DNA of 64,000 bases from Arabidopsis thaliana (lineage: Eukaryota; Streptophyta; Magnoliopsida; Brassicales; Brassicaceae). The notes beneath the pieces were generated by a model, which worked only from the letters and a program-made list of their open reading frames with translations, was not told the DNA's origin and did not search any database. The stretch's first letter is position 1. Every line of letters starts with the position of its first letter. Position numbers and translations under genes: made by a program. The stretch spans positions 10,657,151 through 10,721,150 of the forward strand of contig NC_003071.7 of NCBI RefSeq assembly GCF_000001735.4, in the 5' to 3' direction. This document shows positions 1 to 12,859 of the stretch, piece by piece.

Positions 1-3000
1 GAGATTGTAGAGGAGGCGGAGGTGGAGGTGGAGGAGGCCCTTGTGTTGCTATGGAATTGCTGGTGGAACTTGGTGAAGGAGTGGAGCGCAGAGAGGATAT
101 GGGAGGTGGGGGTGGGGGTGGAGGCGGACGAGACAAAATCCTCAGTGGCTTCAGTGGTGGCAATGGTGATGACGTCACTGCTGCTTCTGCTGAAGGAGGG
201 CCATTTGAATGAACAGGTGTGGGAGACTGTGGACATTGTGGAGAAGCTTTTTTGGGTTGCGATGATGTCAGCGGATGCAATGTTGGTAGAAACGAAATTG
301 ACGGTGAAGCTGGTGATGATGAAGTAGACTCTTCATCTTTACATGAACCATGATCATGTAATATTGAAGTGATCCCAAGGCTAGAGGGTGAGCTGTGAAA
401 TCTGGATATTGAAGCAGGTGATCCTTGTGTGGGGCTACGGTTTGGAAGTGGTGATGTTACTGGACTTTGGACCATTCGAGGTGAAAATATCTTTGAGTGA
501 ACATTTCTTTGGACTGAAACTCGAAGTCCACGCGATTCGTCAACCTTCTTAAGGATTGAATTCGGATCTGCATAAGATTTATGAGAGGACATTGTATCTT
601 TCTCTTTTTCAGGAGAGGATGTATCAGGACTTGAAACAATATTTTCCGATATCATCAACTTGGTTTTCTCCTTAACTTTCTCAAGTGCCGATTCCAATAG
701 GCTACGTGAGTCAGGGCTTCGAGGAGAACCTGAATCCAAGCTTTCTTGAAGGATATTTGCTGCTGTTATTTGGTTGAAAACAGTCACAGCAACATCAGAA
801 TTTGGATCCAACCATTCAGCTTCACTAAATATCTCTTGAACCTTAGCAAATGCTTCCATAGGTAAAACATCTTTTTCCTCCATATGTGGCAGATCAACAG
901 AGGCAAGCTTTTTACCAGCACCCATCTCCGAAAATATAACCTGAACAAACACAGAATGTTACTCCTCTCTTGACTTGGAAAGACAATTAGCTATGTATAA
1001 CATAAAATGCTTTTAACAGATATGCCAGACTCAAAACTGAACTCACTAATATTAATCATTAAATGCACAAAATTCTTGACTCAGAGAGATGTATTACACG
1101 AAGTACTTCTATACAAATGACTAGTATAATTCTGAGCTCATCGGGACTGACCATTTAAAGCTTAGACAACAGGCAACTCTTTTAACTAGGAAACCAAAAT
1201 TGGTCTACTTATTAAAGAGAAAGAAGATAATTAGTCACCTCTGCACTGAAATCCTTGGGAAACCGATCCGTTGTATTCCACAGTACATCAATCTCACCAC
1301 GGTTAAGTGTTAGAATGTTTGATCTAAGAAATGCAGTATTGAACACGACCCGAAACATCATCTCTTCCCTCTCAAGATCACTACCTAGGGTAATGCACTC
1401 TAGCACGACATCACCGAGAATATGGCAATTGATGTCAATCTTTACCAGTTCACAATCTGCCTGCAACAGTAGATGAAAAGTTAGGACTATCATAACTCTC
1501 TGATACTGGGAAGAGTCTGTATAAATGAACACATCAATGATAAAGATCTTGATATCACCTGCTTATATTGCCTAACAGCTTTGCTTCTTTTAGGCATCGA
1601 GAAAAGAACTTTTGAAGTCCGATCAGAAGCCATAAAAGGATCTTGACCATATATTCTGAATATGGGTCGGCAACCACCCTCACCATCAAAATCAGGAATC
1701 AGTCTAAGATTAACACAGTCTAATGTAAGGGCCTGGTCTAGCGGTGGCCATTGTGAGCCAACATTCCTCCTCGAGATATACTGAAGAAACCTCAACTGTG
1801 AAGGCAGCGGATTTAGTGGAGACATTAGCTGTAACAACTCACGAGGAGCCTGCTTATATATCATTTCTAGTGTTCTGTGTTCTCCACTAAACTGTTTGCG
1901 GTATAACAAGAGCGAAGCAAGCATAAAAGCTAAAGTCGGCCATCCGCCAAGCTCACAGTGCGACAATAAGATATTCTGTTGACTTAACAATAACCAACTT
2001 TCAGCTGATTTTAGGAAGTGATGCACCGTTTCCATTGTAAGCAAAGGGCAACCTTCATAATGGCGAGGATAGTCCATGATGGTCATGTCATACTCAGTTA
2101 GTACACTCTCCATCCGGCTTCTGCTATCTCCATCCCGGAAATTAAACACCATGAATGATGCACCGGGAAACTGTTCCCTTAACTGACTCATTATGCGGCT
2201 CACATAAACTCTGTAATCTTCATCTTCCAACATATCCGTGGTTAAGCAGCAATCAAAGACTGTAATACAAAAACATCAAAGTTCAGCAACCTTATAGAGC
2301 AATCTTATATTTCGTAAGCAGCTTATAGAGCAATCTTTTGTATCTTTCTCACTAAAATAGTCTATTTCTCAGAGCTAAGCATGGATAAGACAAGGACGAA
2401 TTTGAGAAGTCATGCAACACAGTGAACATACAAAACCTGAAAAATCTATCCATGAGCTAAATCTCACCGATCAAGAATCTTAAGCTATCAAATGTTAGAT
2501 TCAGTTCAATTAACAAGCCTAACAAGAAGTACACTATAAACTTAGGCTAAAATTATGATTTTTAAGACCTAAAAATTCAAACTTTCTAAAATTTAATACT
2601 CTAAGAGCAAGGGATAAGACAAGCAAAAGGATTTGAGAAATCATGCAACCCAGTGACCATACAAAAGAAACTGTTTCCTGACAATTCTTTGAGAATGAGA
2701 CATCTTAAGCTATAATAGATAGACTTTCCACCAATGAGCCTGAGCCTGTGCTCATGGATAGTTAACAGAATCCATGAACTAAATCTCACCCATCAAGAAT
2801 CTTAGTCTATCAAATGTTAGATTCAGTTCAATCAACAAGCCTAAAAAGAACTAGAAACTAAAACAGGACACTACACTTATCAAAATCTGATCTTAAGACC
2901 TAAAAACTCAAACTTTCTAAAAATCAATACTCCAAAGCCCAAAGAAGAGCAAGGATAAGAAAGCAAACCCTAAACCCATCACTTAAAAGAAGAAAGAGCA

Positions 3001-3076
3001 TACCGTAAACTCTCTCTGAGATCTCAAGCAACCCTTCAGGAGGTTTTCTGTGAAAGAACTTTCTAAACAACGCCAT
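1..3076 (-). CDS. FH18: Class II formin, 5' part (partial at left edge)
   Basis: Actin-nucleating formin; class II plant formins join an N-terminal PTEN-like domain to FH1 and FH2. Minus-strand exons are 3004-3076 (starts MALFRKFFHRKPPEG), 1559-2259, 1239-1460 and 940 to beyond position 1. Exons 1-3 encode the PTEN-like phosphatase and C2-like region. The active-site loop equivalent reads HCELGGWP, so the catalytic CX5R signature is missing; the family is thought to use this domain for phosphoinositide or membrane binding. Exon 4 is serine and proline rich and at the window edge becomes the FH1 polyproline runs that recruit profilin-actin. The FH2 domain lies outside the window. The identification as At2g25050/FH18 comes from gene order and remembered sequence; another class II formin is the only real alternative. 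Confidence 0.9.
2260..3003 (-). other. First intron of the formin gene, with an internal duplication
   Basis: The 744-bp intron lies just after the 24-codon first exon. It contains two diverged direct copies, about 2384-2612 and 2613-2951. Both have the same blocks in the same order: a GATAAGACAAG start, an ATCAAGAATCTTA stretch, TCAAATGTTAGATTCAGTTC, and a CTCAAACTTTCTAAAA-like end. The second copy is longer because of extra sequence near 2665-2760. Short telomere-like AAACCCTAAACCC lies near 2968, as in many plant 5' introns. Confidence 0.7.
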
Positions 3077-3599
3077 TGAGAGGTTTCTTTAAATGCTTAA
3101 CTCAAAAAAGCAGAGAGGTCACACAATCCCTAGAAATAATCACTTATGACCAAATGCGACCCACATTGCAGGAAAAACCCCAAATAAGGAGAAAACAAAA
3201 ACGAGAAAAATGTCAGGAAGAAAGAAGGAAGCGTGAGATAATCTTATTGCTGGGTCTTTAAGGAACAATGCGATGTGGGTTTTGTTTCTTTTGTAGTTTG
3301 GTGGTTTGTCTTGACATACACACTTTCAATTTCTTCCGTTTTGGAATTGGAAACTTAGCTTTCAATCAAAACAGATGTTTGATAGCTCTGCACATGCGAG
3401 AAAGAAGAAAGGGAATGATGCAGAGAGAGAAGAGAGAGAGTTTGGTTATCTTGGGAAAAGAGGAACTAGGGTTTTTCTTTGATTCTAAGACCAAGAAGAA
3501 GATGATATAGCTATTGAGAAATTCAGACAGAGATTGAGGATGATGTCGGATTTCAGATAGAAGGGAAAAAAAAGAAAGGAGGACCCAAAGATCTGTTAC

Positions 3600-5058
3600 T
3601 TTGTTTAGGACTATGATACATGTCTTCCAATATTCTTTTTTGAGTTATTTAAGATTTGCTTTCTTTTCTTTCCTAAACTCGGAATTTGCAATTTATTTCC
3701 TTTTGCCATGACTTCATTTAAAAAAATTAAATAATCTTTGAATGAGTACACACTTAGATATCATAGTTTGTTTTTAAGTCATTAATGAGAAAAATACAAT
3801 TTTTGTAATTTTATATTTGTTAGAAATAATTTTTTAGCTACCGATTCAACCGCGAAAGGTAGATTATGGTTCGTTACATATATATTGAACCAAATCGACG
3901 GAATACTTGGTCCGTCGAAAAAGTTAATTGGTTTTAAGAATATTGGGGTCACATACAAAATAAAACTGGGATTTTTGGTATATGTATAAATTCATTTTTC
4001 TAATTTAATATTTACATTAAATTTAGACATTTTAAATGAAAAGTAAGCTATTTTTTATATTTTTTGAAGTTCACAAAAAACATTTTAACGATTTTGAAAA
4101 GTAGATTTCACTTTAATTATTTTTTCGTTACACTTTTTAACCAAATTACATAAAAAAAATGTTTCATTCATCGGCCCTGATCACTTCTCAAGTTTTCCAA
4201 TATATGACATTATTGGAGGTAACAAGATATAATACACTAATATGACTGACAAACTGCACAAGACATTTTCTTCATGTCCCTATATATGGTTAGGGAGACC
4301 AAATTCACCTAAACAATACTATAGTTTACGGGGTGATGCTAGACATGTCAGTACAATAGTCTCAATCAGTGGGAAACGTTGCACAAACGGATCATGTAGC
4401 TGAGTAAATGAGTTGATGCCTCGTTAGTTGGTAAACTCATGAGCCATTCTTGCTATTAGTTAAACCAAATCCCTTGTATAAACACGCCTCTCATAGTCAT
4501 AGATGAGCTTATGTCTTGTTCTAGTAAATGTTATAAAGAAGATAACTCAATTGATAATTGGTTTTAGCACTTGGTCCTTGCTCTGTTGATTCGAAATCCT
4601 TATTGAAAAAAGAAGAACAACGTAAATTCCTTGTTAAAATTTTTGAAAATTTCTATTTTCTTTGGGCCAGGAGTGATCTCAACAAATATATCCGAAAATG
4701 TAAAGGTGTGTATACGTATCACCCCAATAGCTAATAGGCCCAATACGGCAATACCCAAACGTCACCATCACCAAATAGAATGACTAGATTTTACTTTGTT
4801 TACTACGTTTATTCACGAACAATTATTTTGTCAAAATTAAAAGCGAGACAACGAGAAACACTCATAGTTTTGCCTGACACACACAACAAATGTCAGTATC
4901 CATAATTACATTGTTTCAAATTTTCTCTAACGGTTACATCACTCGCAACGGCTACAGTAACAAACATTTAACGTTTCTTTACCTTTTCAAAATTCTTCTT
5001 TTTTCACAACAAAACAAAAAGTAAATAATCTAACGGCTAGTTTTCGAATTTTCACCAC
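3600..5058. other. Divergent intergenic region, formin / ENODL14
   Basis: The stretch is AT-rich and separates the formin 5' side from the ENODL14 promoter. I see no ORF, RNA gene or transposon end that I can support. Confidence 0.5.
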
Positions 5059-5065
5059 TATAAAA
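5059..5065 (+). promoter_or_regulatory. TATA box of ENODL14
   Basis: TATAAAA lies 93 bp upstream of the ATG at 5158, in the usual plant spacing for a transcription start near 5090. It is preceded by AT-rich sequence. Confidence 0.65.
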
Positions 5066-5157
5066 CCTCACAAGAACCTCCTCATAACTCAGCAATTTCC
5101 AAAACAACATTCCTAACACTACACTCCAAGCAACTAGCTTCTCTACTACTCAATACT

Positions 5158-5780
5158 ATGTTTCTATCGGCATCTATGGCTTCTTCTTCACTTCACGTTG
5201 CTATCTTCTCTTTAATCTTCTTATTCTCACTCGCCGCTGCAAATGAAGTCACCGTCGGTGGAAAATCCGGCGACTGGAAGATCCCTCCTTCCTCTTCTTA
5301 CTCATTCACTGAGTGGGCTCAAAAAGCTCGCTTCAAAGTCGGCGACTTTATTGGTACCCACCATTAAAAAATACTCTGTTTCTGACATAGACTTTGTTTC
5401 TGTTCTGACACAATCTGTCTTTTTCAGTTTTCCGGTATGAATCTGGTAAAGACTCTGTTTTGGAAGTAACAAAAGAAGCTTACAACAGCTGCAACACCAC
5501 GAACCCTTTGGCTAACTACACTGATGGAGAAACCAAGGTGAAATTGGACAGGTCTGGTCCTTTCTACTTCATTAGTGGAGCTAATGGTCACTGTGAGAAA
5601 GGTCAGAAGCTGAGCCTTGTTGTGATCAGTCCTCGTCACAGTGTCATCTCTCCAGCTCCTTCTCCGGTTGAATTCGAAGATGGTCCAGCTTTGGCTCCAG
5701 CTCCCATTAGCGGCTCAGTTAGGCTTGGTGGTTGTTATGTTGTGTTAGGTCTTGTTCTTGGTCTATGTGCTTGGTTCTGA
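5158..5780 (+). CDS. ENODL14: Early nodulin-like (phytocyanin-type) GPI-anchored protein
   Basis: The protein is 182 aa from exons 5158-5353 and 5428-5780. It has a signal peptide (hydrophobic FSLIFLFSLAAA, cleavage near residue 29), a plastocyanin-like domain to about residue 130, a short Pro/Ala/Ser linker (SPAPSPVEFEDGPALAPAP) and a hydrophobic C-terminus expected to be replaced by a GPI anchor. Type I copper ligands are not conserved. The first His position reads YESGKDSV, and the GHC motif ends in EKGQKL with Gln in place of Met. ENODLs are therefore thought not to carry copper; they act at the plasma membrane and cell wall, and ENODL11-15 have been linked to pollen-tube reception. An in-frame ATG at 5176 is an alternative start, but the 5158 start gives the family length I remember. 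Confidence 0.93.
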
Positions 5781-6366
5781 TTTGGAACCATGTGATGAGT
5801 TTGCTTTTTAGAATGAGCTTTTTGTTTCAAAAAGCTTTCTTTCTTATGATTACATGTTGTGTTGTTGTTAGCTAAGAGATCTTTGTCCTTTGGCTCCTTG
5901 CTACTATTTTGTTATAAATTCAATTTATTATTATTTCTCAGAACTGCCACAAATTGACTAAAAAATAAAAATCTACAAAAATCTATAAATTAGAAAAGAT
6001 TATGAAATACTACAAATTTTGCCAGTAACACAAGAAATATGAAAGATCCAATAAAATATTAAGCCAAGGTTAGTAGAAGAAGCAATTTTGATGAAAACAA
6101 ATCCCATGATGTTGGTACAAAAAGCTTGTCCTTGTGAATTTTTTAAACTATAGCTGAAAACATCAATCACAAGAAATATCTATACAAAGGTCCTTTTAAG
6201 ATTAAACCAAACTCTGTGACATCTCAGACTTCTTGAAGCTAAACTGGGAAAAAGCCAGCTTCTTGAATCTAAGCCACATTCAAAAGGATTTACAATGTTG
6301 AACAAAAAGTCAATGATAAAAGAGACACTTTCACAAATCTTCTTCCTCTTGGCTCTTTAAAGATAT

Positions 6367-8216
6367 CTAGCTTGATGAGCTCGGCTCATCTTCGCTTGGT
6401 TCTGGTTTGGAATCTTCTGGTTCAGTCTCAGATGGGTTAGGCTTCTTGAACTGAACCAAGATGATGGTCATATTATCACAACCTTCACCAGTCGCTGTAT
6501 CTGGAGCCAAACATCTATCAACAACCTTTTCACATACTGTTGAAAGTTTTGTTTCCTGAAAGTTTTTACCAATGTCACTGACCAAGACAGGAACAAAAAC
6601 TGTAATAGAGAGTAGGAGAACGAAAGTGGTTAACTTACAGATTTTAACTGTTCATGGATAAAATCAACTAGTTCCTGGCTTGACATACAATCCCTGAGGA
6701 AGATAATATGAATTCAAATTATCATCAAGAAACTAACTTATACTTAGAAAATGACACAATTTTGTGACTTTTCTCTTACCATATTCCATCGCAAGCAACA
6801 ACAAGAAAGTCATCATCATCACATAGGTCAATCTGATGAGAGAAAACAATAACAAGTCAGCTCAAATATAAGAAAAAACTCAAGCAGAAAATACTAAAAG
6901 AAGTTAGATTCTTACAGTGTTTATATCTGGATCAGCAGTAACCATTTGCTTTTCAGATGGTAAAAACTTATTCTGCTTGAACTCCATATCACCTATAAAG
7001 AGGCAGAAACGATGCTTCTATCAAGATTACATGTCAAATAAGAATCTTTAAGGCATGAAAGTGTAAGAGAAAAAAAAAAGGCTTACCAATGGCTCTTGTC
7101 AGATTCAAGCTTCCATTGATTCTCCCAGCGTGAATAAAGCCACCAGCTTTCAATATCCTTTCTTTTTCAACTTCAAGATCAGGCTTGTGATCTTTAGAAA
7201 GATTGTAAGCCTGACTCTTTCTTGATATCACACAACGTGAGTCACCGGCATTTGCAACAAAGAGCTTCTTATCTTTAATAAGAGCTACACACGCTGTGCA
7301 CCCCGAGGTAGGTCCCGTGAAATCAGAATGAGGACCCTGTATAAGAAGAAAGACATAGGTAAGAGGTCCCAACTCAATCGTGTACAGAATACGGAAGAAG
7401 CCAAGTAAAGCAGGTATATGAAAAGATTTACATCTTCAAGAGGCCAACTATCGGGTTGGTTATTGGTGTCACCGCTTCTTGGTGACCATATAAATCCTTC
7501 AATCATGCCGCTAAATTTGTTCATCTTGTCGCCAAGTACAGCTAACTCTCGCCATCCTCTTTGTCCTTGCATCATGTCATCCATTCTACAATATTCACAA
7601 TGAAACGCTTTTAAGTGGAACATTTGTTGTAAAAGTAAATTACTATACAAGAATGTCAAATAGAAAATAAACCTAAAGAATGCTCTTCGAAGAGATGTTT
7701 CGACGTCTCCAGTTTTATACGCTTCATTACTGATAACCTGCTGGTGTAGATACTTGGCACAGAACTTTGCAACGACTTTACCTACACCAGTAAAGAACCA
7801 AACATCGAAAAATGTACCAAAAGTATATTACACAGATCTAAGCAACTAAAATCTTTGCAATTCTAGCAGATTTGTAACACCAACTGAAAAAGACTCTAAA
7901 ACTTAAATTCACCCTAGAATATGATTAAGGAGTAGAGACAGTAGTTTCGTACCTCCATGGCCATCATACACACCGAAGAACGATGTCTTATCATCAAGAT
8001 CAAGAATTGCAGCATGCTACAATTGAAGCAAGAGATGTGATCAGTCAGGTAGTTTGATACTAATCAACAAGGAAAATATAAGATTATGTTTTGACTAACC
8101 GCGTCTTCCATGGTAGCGCGCCAACCTTGCATAGACGATAAACCAAATCTGAGCTTATCATTCTCACCATCTTCTGATAACTTTTCAGTTTTCGGAGAAC
8201 TTAGGTATGTACCCAT
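6367..8216 (-). CDS. PP2C-family Ser/Thr protein phosphatase
   Basis: Metal-dependent protein phosphatase 2C, 355 aa, matching my memory of At2g25070 (probable PP2C 21). Minus-strand exons are 8100-8216, 7953-8016, 7673-7781, 7432-7585, 7087-7336, 6916-6992, 6780-6832, 6639-6693 and 6367-6555; all junctions are GT-AG and in frame. It starts [12 protein letters not shown]; Gly2 suggests possible N-myristoylation. Motifs in order are [19 protein letters not shown] (metal-binding Asp), [47 protein letters not shown] and [12 protein letters not shown], which cover the Mg/Mn-coordinating aspartates. The C-terminus is an acidic Pro/Ser/Glu tail. A 5'UTR intron is likely, because a good donor (AGATATG/GTAAG type) lies near 8645 on the minus strand. 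The specific substrate is not evident from sequence. Confidence 0.94.
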
Positions 8217-8799
8217 CGCTTTCAGCCAAAACAACAACATCATTCTTAGCTCCACAATTCACAATTCATTTTCTAGCTCATAGACTTGTACATGATTCAG
8301 AGTTGACATAATCAACTTAGAACTACTCAGCAATCAATAATCAACAAAGAAACTAACTTGAAACCATCAAACCAATCAGAATCTTACACAATCTAATATC
8401 TTCCTCATAAACGTGTGCATGATTCACAGTGGACCTAATCAAGAAAGAAGCTAACTTGTACGAATCATAATCTTACACAATCCTTTTCTCTTAAACTGAT
8501 AGACTTAATCAACTCAGAACTACTTAGCACATCAATCAACAAAAAGGGTTTTGAATCGATTTGACCTAGATGCGAATATTTGACTATTTGGATCGGAAAA
8601 AGATTCAGATATTAAAGTTATGACAGAAGAAGCTAGCAACTTACATATCTGGGTAGAGAAATGAACAAAAAGGAAGAGCCTTTAGAGATCTTCAAGACCA
8701 AATTCTGGAGTTTAGGAGAAGAAACTTGATCGGGGACGAGAAAAGGAACAGAACCAACCACTTGAAATCACTTGAGATCAGATGTATGTACAATCAAAT

Positions 8800-10980
8800 C
8801 CTAAGGACAAAAGATAAAAAAAGTGTGTTCTTTTTATTTATTGTTTTGTCCGAGAAAAGAAAACTATTAAAGGTCTTTACTTTTTTCAAAACTTTTTCTT
8901 GTTAATAACTTACTTAACTAAAACTTGAGATGTGTAATCTTTACAGCTGTTTAAAGCTTTCTCTGATTCGTCATCACAGCTTTAAGAATGTGTGTAATCG
9001 TCATTGTAAACAGCAAAATTACAGAAGAATTTAACTAGTTGTGTATTTGCTATATGTAGACCATTAGTATTTTGTCATCTTAACTTTCATATAAACTGGT
9101 TTTGTCGTTGGCTAAAAGTATATTAAAAATTTTAAACAGAAAAAGAGTATTATGGTAGGATAAATTGCAAAAACAAATTAACATATGCTAGTTTTTACCT
9201 GGCATTTAACAAAATTTATGATTTCTGTTTTTATATCGAACATACATAGTTTCATGATACAATCAATTTTTGCACTTAGGTATGTGAAGTAATAGAAATG
9301 GAAGAAAAAAATACAAGAAAAAGGAACTTCAGAAGATTTTTTGTCTCCAAGTGAAAGCCGGTCCTTAGTTTTGAGAGGCTTGAAGCACAAAAATAATTAT
9401 GTGGTCTATCAAATATTTACGACTTAAATATTGTATTACAACATTATTAACATTTAAATATCTTAAATAGCTAAAAATATAATATTTTTGACTTTCAATG
9501 AGGCAAGGAACTCTCGAGAGAGGTCTTCCTAGACCCATGTTGGTGAAGATAGCTTCGACGTCTTCTAAAAGCACCTCCATCGATTATATTAACGAGTGTT
9601 TATACTATTTTTTTTTAATATAAATTTGAAATATTTGTGAAAGGAGAAAAGAGAAGAAACATATGTTAAAGACACTTTTTACTTACATGTCACTTTTTGA
9701 TTGGGTTTAATATTTTTACAATTTATTGATTAAAATTTTAATCTAACTTAAGACACTTCACTTTGATCACCGGTGCAGATACTTTAAGAGCCTCGCTTCA
9801 CGAAGAAAAACCGAATCGGAATAACGAGTGGGAGTGAATTCGGTGAGCATGTAAGTATCACCCTCATCGCATAAAACCTCCTTAGCTTCAATTTCGAAAA
9901 GGGAATTGTTATATACTGATTGAACAAAATAAAGATATTCTATAGTAAACACATGTTATATAGAACAACATTTGAGATTGATATTGTAATAATGGAGAGA
10001 GGTAGCTTCTAATGAGTATACTACTAAAGTACTAATAAGAAAACTAAATTTGGCTGTCACATCTTATCTATTTGTTTATGTGGCCCAACATTTCCAATAT
10101 ATATTACAAAATAATAATAATGGATAGGCATTGCCACCGGTTAGATTATAACTCTTCGTTTGAGTGCGACATATTTGTAACCAGAGACAATAATTAGGAT
10201 AAGGATTGAACCAAGGAACTAAACAAAAATTTGAGGATGAAACATAGTCCAAAACAAAATCCATTTAATTTTTGGGACAAGAACATAGATATCATAACAC
10301 TTAAATATGTGCCTCAAATTGGTCCAAAATGCTCTCGTGAATGAACGTGGATTTTGCACCACTCAACTTAATTACTTACTTTGTCCCATTTAAAAAAAAA
10401 AAATTATAAAAGCAAAAATATTAAGGAAAATTTTTCATTATAAAAATATCATCTAATATTTTAATTTAAAACCCTACCATAAATCATAGAAAATACTGCA
10501 GCATATAAATAATCATAAAATTAAATAGAATTTTACAGTGATTTCATATAAAATACTACAGAAGATAAATAATCATAAAATAAATATAATTTTGCAGTAA
10601 TTTCATAGAATAAAATGCTCCAGAATTTAAGTAATCATAAGAAATCTAATAAGCATTTTGTAAATAAAAAAATCCAACTTTGTCTCCAATTGAATTCTGC
10701 AAAAAATCCAACTATACTGCAAAACAAATTCCAATTATGTCTCCAAAACGAATTTGAAAACAAATTGTGAAGAAAAATATCATTATATTTTTTGTAAAGT
10801 AAATAAAATTAAAAACACATTTATGGTCCAAAAATTTAGTTTTTTTTGTTTTTTTAGTTAATGTGTATTTTGGCATGATATAAAGTGCGTCGTGTCTCGA
10901 CTATATCATCTCTCGGTTTCACTATTGAACGTGTAACACTGGTCGAAAGAAGACGAACATAAACTCGTCTCCGGTAACCA
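8800..10980. other. Divergent intergenic region, PP2C / GPX1
   Basis: About 2.2 kb of AT-rich DNA. It contains a three-copy tandem repeat at 10485-10650 (listed separately) and minus-strand protein-like fragments at 9767-9952 and 9365-9580, broken by stops, that I do not recognise. Short stretches such as EVLCDEGDTYMLTEF look less random than the surroundings and could be relics of a gene. Confidence 0.35.
10485..10650. repeat. About 60-bp tandem repeat upstream of GPX1
   Basis: Three diverged copies begin at 10485, 10545 and 10604. Each opens with a CATAGAAAATACTGCAG-like block and continues with ATAAATAATCATAAAA and a TTTTGCAGTAATTT-like end. The array ends about 330 bp before the GPX1 start codon. 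Confidence 0.75.
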
Positions 10981-10983
10981 AAA

Positions 10984-12678
10984 ATGGTTTCCATGACTAC
11001 TTCATCTTCTTCGTACGGAACATTCTCTACAGTCGTCAACAGTTCTAGACCTAATTCCTCAGCAACCTTTCTCGTCCCTTCCTTGAAATTCTCCACCGGA
11101 ATATCGAATTTCGCGAATCTGAGTAATGGGTTTTCTCTAAAATCTCCAATTAATCCTGGGTTTCTCTTCAAGTCTCGTCCTTTCACTGTCCAAGCTAGAG
11201 CTGCTGCAGAAAAAACCGTTCACGATTTCACCGTTAAGGTTTGGTTCTTATTCTTTTACCCAATTCAGACCAAAAACTAGGGTTCTCTAAATTCTATCTG
11301 CTCTTTAGTAAATTGGGAATCTTCAACTTTGCAATGAAGTTCATAGTGATTTCAATTGAGACATACATAAAAATCTGAAATTTGAGACATAAGTGTATGG
11401 TGATTTCAACTTGATACATACTTAGATTCATATTTTTATTGAATTTCGTAGTGTATATTTATACTTTTTTTTTTTGAAAAAAGGTGTATATTTATACTTA
11501 GGTTAGTGATTTCAATTAGAGACATAATTAGATTGTTATTTTTATGGAGGCAGGACATTGATGGGAAGGATGTTGCTTTGAACAAATTCAAGGGGAAAGT
11601 TATGTTGATTGTCAATGTTGCTTCAAGATGGTAAGCTTCTCCTTCTTCATCCTCTTGATGTGTTTGATGACAGTTCATGTAGAGGTTTCTAATCTTAAAG
11701 ATTGTGTGTTTTATGAACATACAGTGGTTTGACATCATCAAATTACTCAGAGCTTTCACATCTGTACGAGAAATACAAAACTCAAGGTGAGTTCTAATTA
11801 GTTCTCTCATATTGTGATCTATTCCGGTTTGCAACCAGTGGGTATTTTGGTTACTTACTGAAAATTCCTCGTGTTTTGGTGTTCACTTAATTGTTCTGTA
11901 GATCTTTATATTATTGTGGTGTCAATATGATTTGGTTCTATTGTTGCTTCTTCTACAGCGATGTTACTAGCTCGTAGTTCACTTTAATTTATGGAAATAA
12001 AATTGTTCTGTAACGTTGAACTGCAAGCAAATTCAGCATCTTTGTTTGATTGATGATAATCTCACTCATCCGTTCTCTGTAGCTAAAAGAATTTTCTCGA
12101 AAGTACGGATCTGTTCATTAATCATTTAGGAGGCAATAAGCCAATGAACGTGTATTTCTCATGCATTTGTAGTTAGTAATACTAGCTTGTTGTTTGGATT
12201 ACAGGATTTGAGATTCTAGCTTTTCCCTGCAATCAGTTTGGTTTCCAAGAGCCCGGGTCAAACTCCGAGATCAAACAATTCGCTTGCACCCGGTTTAAAG
12301 CAGAGTTCCCTATATTTGATAAGGTATAAAGAATCCAAAACATTCATTCTTCTTATTTTCAGGTTGCAGATTCTAAATAAGTTTGAATTCGACAGGTTGA
12401 CGTGAATGGACCAAGCACAGCGCCGATCTACGAGTTCTTGAAATCAAACGCAGGAGGATTCTTGGGTGGTCTCATTAAATGGAACTTTGAGAAGTTCTTG
12501 ATTGATAAAAAGGGAAAGGTCGTTGAGAGGTACCCTCCCACCACATCCCCTTTCCAAATCGAGGTATGGCTAATGGACTACTTCCTATTTGGTTCATAGC
12601 GGTTCTATTCCCGGTTTGTAACCAAACCGTTTTGTTTCTGTTTTGCAGAAAGACATCCAGAAGTTGCTTGCCGCTTAA
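10984..12678 (+). CDS. GPX1: Chloroplast glutathione peroxidase-like thiol peroxidase
   Basis: Protein of 236 aa from exons 10984-11238, 11554-11630, 11725-11786, 12205-12323, 12396-12563 and 12649-12678. The first ~75 residues are a Ser-rich, acid-poor chloroplast transit peptide; the mature part starts near [13 protein letters not shown]. Peroxidatic Cys lies in NVASRCGLTSSNY, the second conserved block is [12 protein letters not shown] with the catalytic Gln, and the Trp lies in KWNFEKFL. As in other plant GPX-like enzymes the active residue is Cys, not Sec, and the resolving Cys in FACTRF suggests thioredoxin rather than glutathione as reductant. It removes lipid and hydrogen peroxide in plastids. 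The gene is At2g25080 by memory and is convergent with CIPK16. A small poly(T)/poly(A) insertion sits in intron 1. Confidence 0.95.
11451..11499 (-). mobile_element. Micro-insertion with 16-bp duplication in GPX1 intron 1
   Basis: GTGTATATTTATACTT occurs at 11451-11466 and exactly at 11484-11499. The 17-nt insert is nine T, then G, six A and G; on the minus strand it is a short 5' piece followed by poly(A). Confidence 0.5.
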
Positions 12679-12859
12679 AAACTTTTGCTCATGAGTGAGC
12701 ATATAGAGACTGATGGTTAAAGTAACCGTAAATTGTGACATAAAGTTTCCGGTTATTGCTTGTATACCTTCTTACATTCTAAGTTGTACTAATCGCTTAA
12801 TAATTTGCGTATAATGGTAATGTTATATACATTATATTATAAAAATGGTGTTATATATA

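Noticed and set aside
22-327. Plus-strand ORF of 101 codons
   Set aside because: It is the antisense shadow of the formin FH1 proline-rich coding sequence; GGAGGT repeats keep both strands open.
9365-9952. Minus-strand protein-like fragments with EVLCDEGDTYMLTEF and EVLLEDVEAIFTNMG
   Set aside because: Broken by stops, no family recognised, no splice model joins them convincingly.
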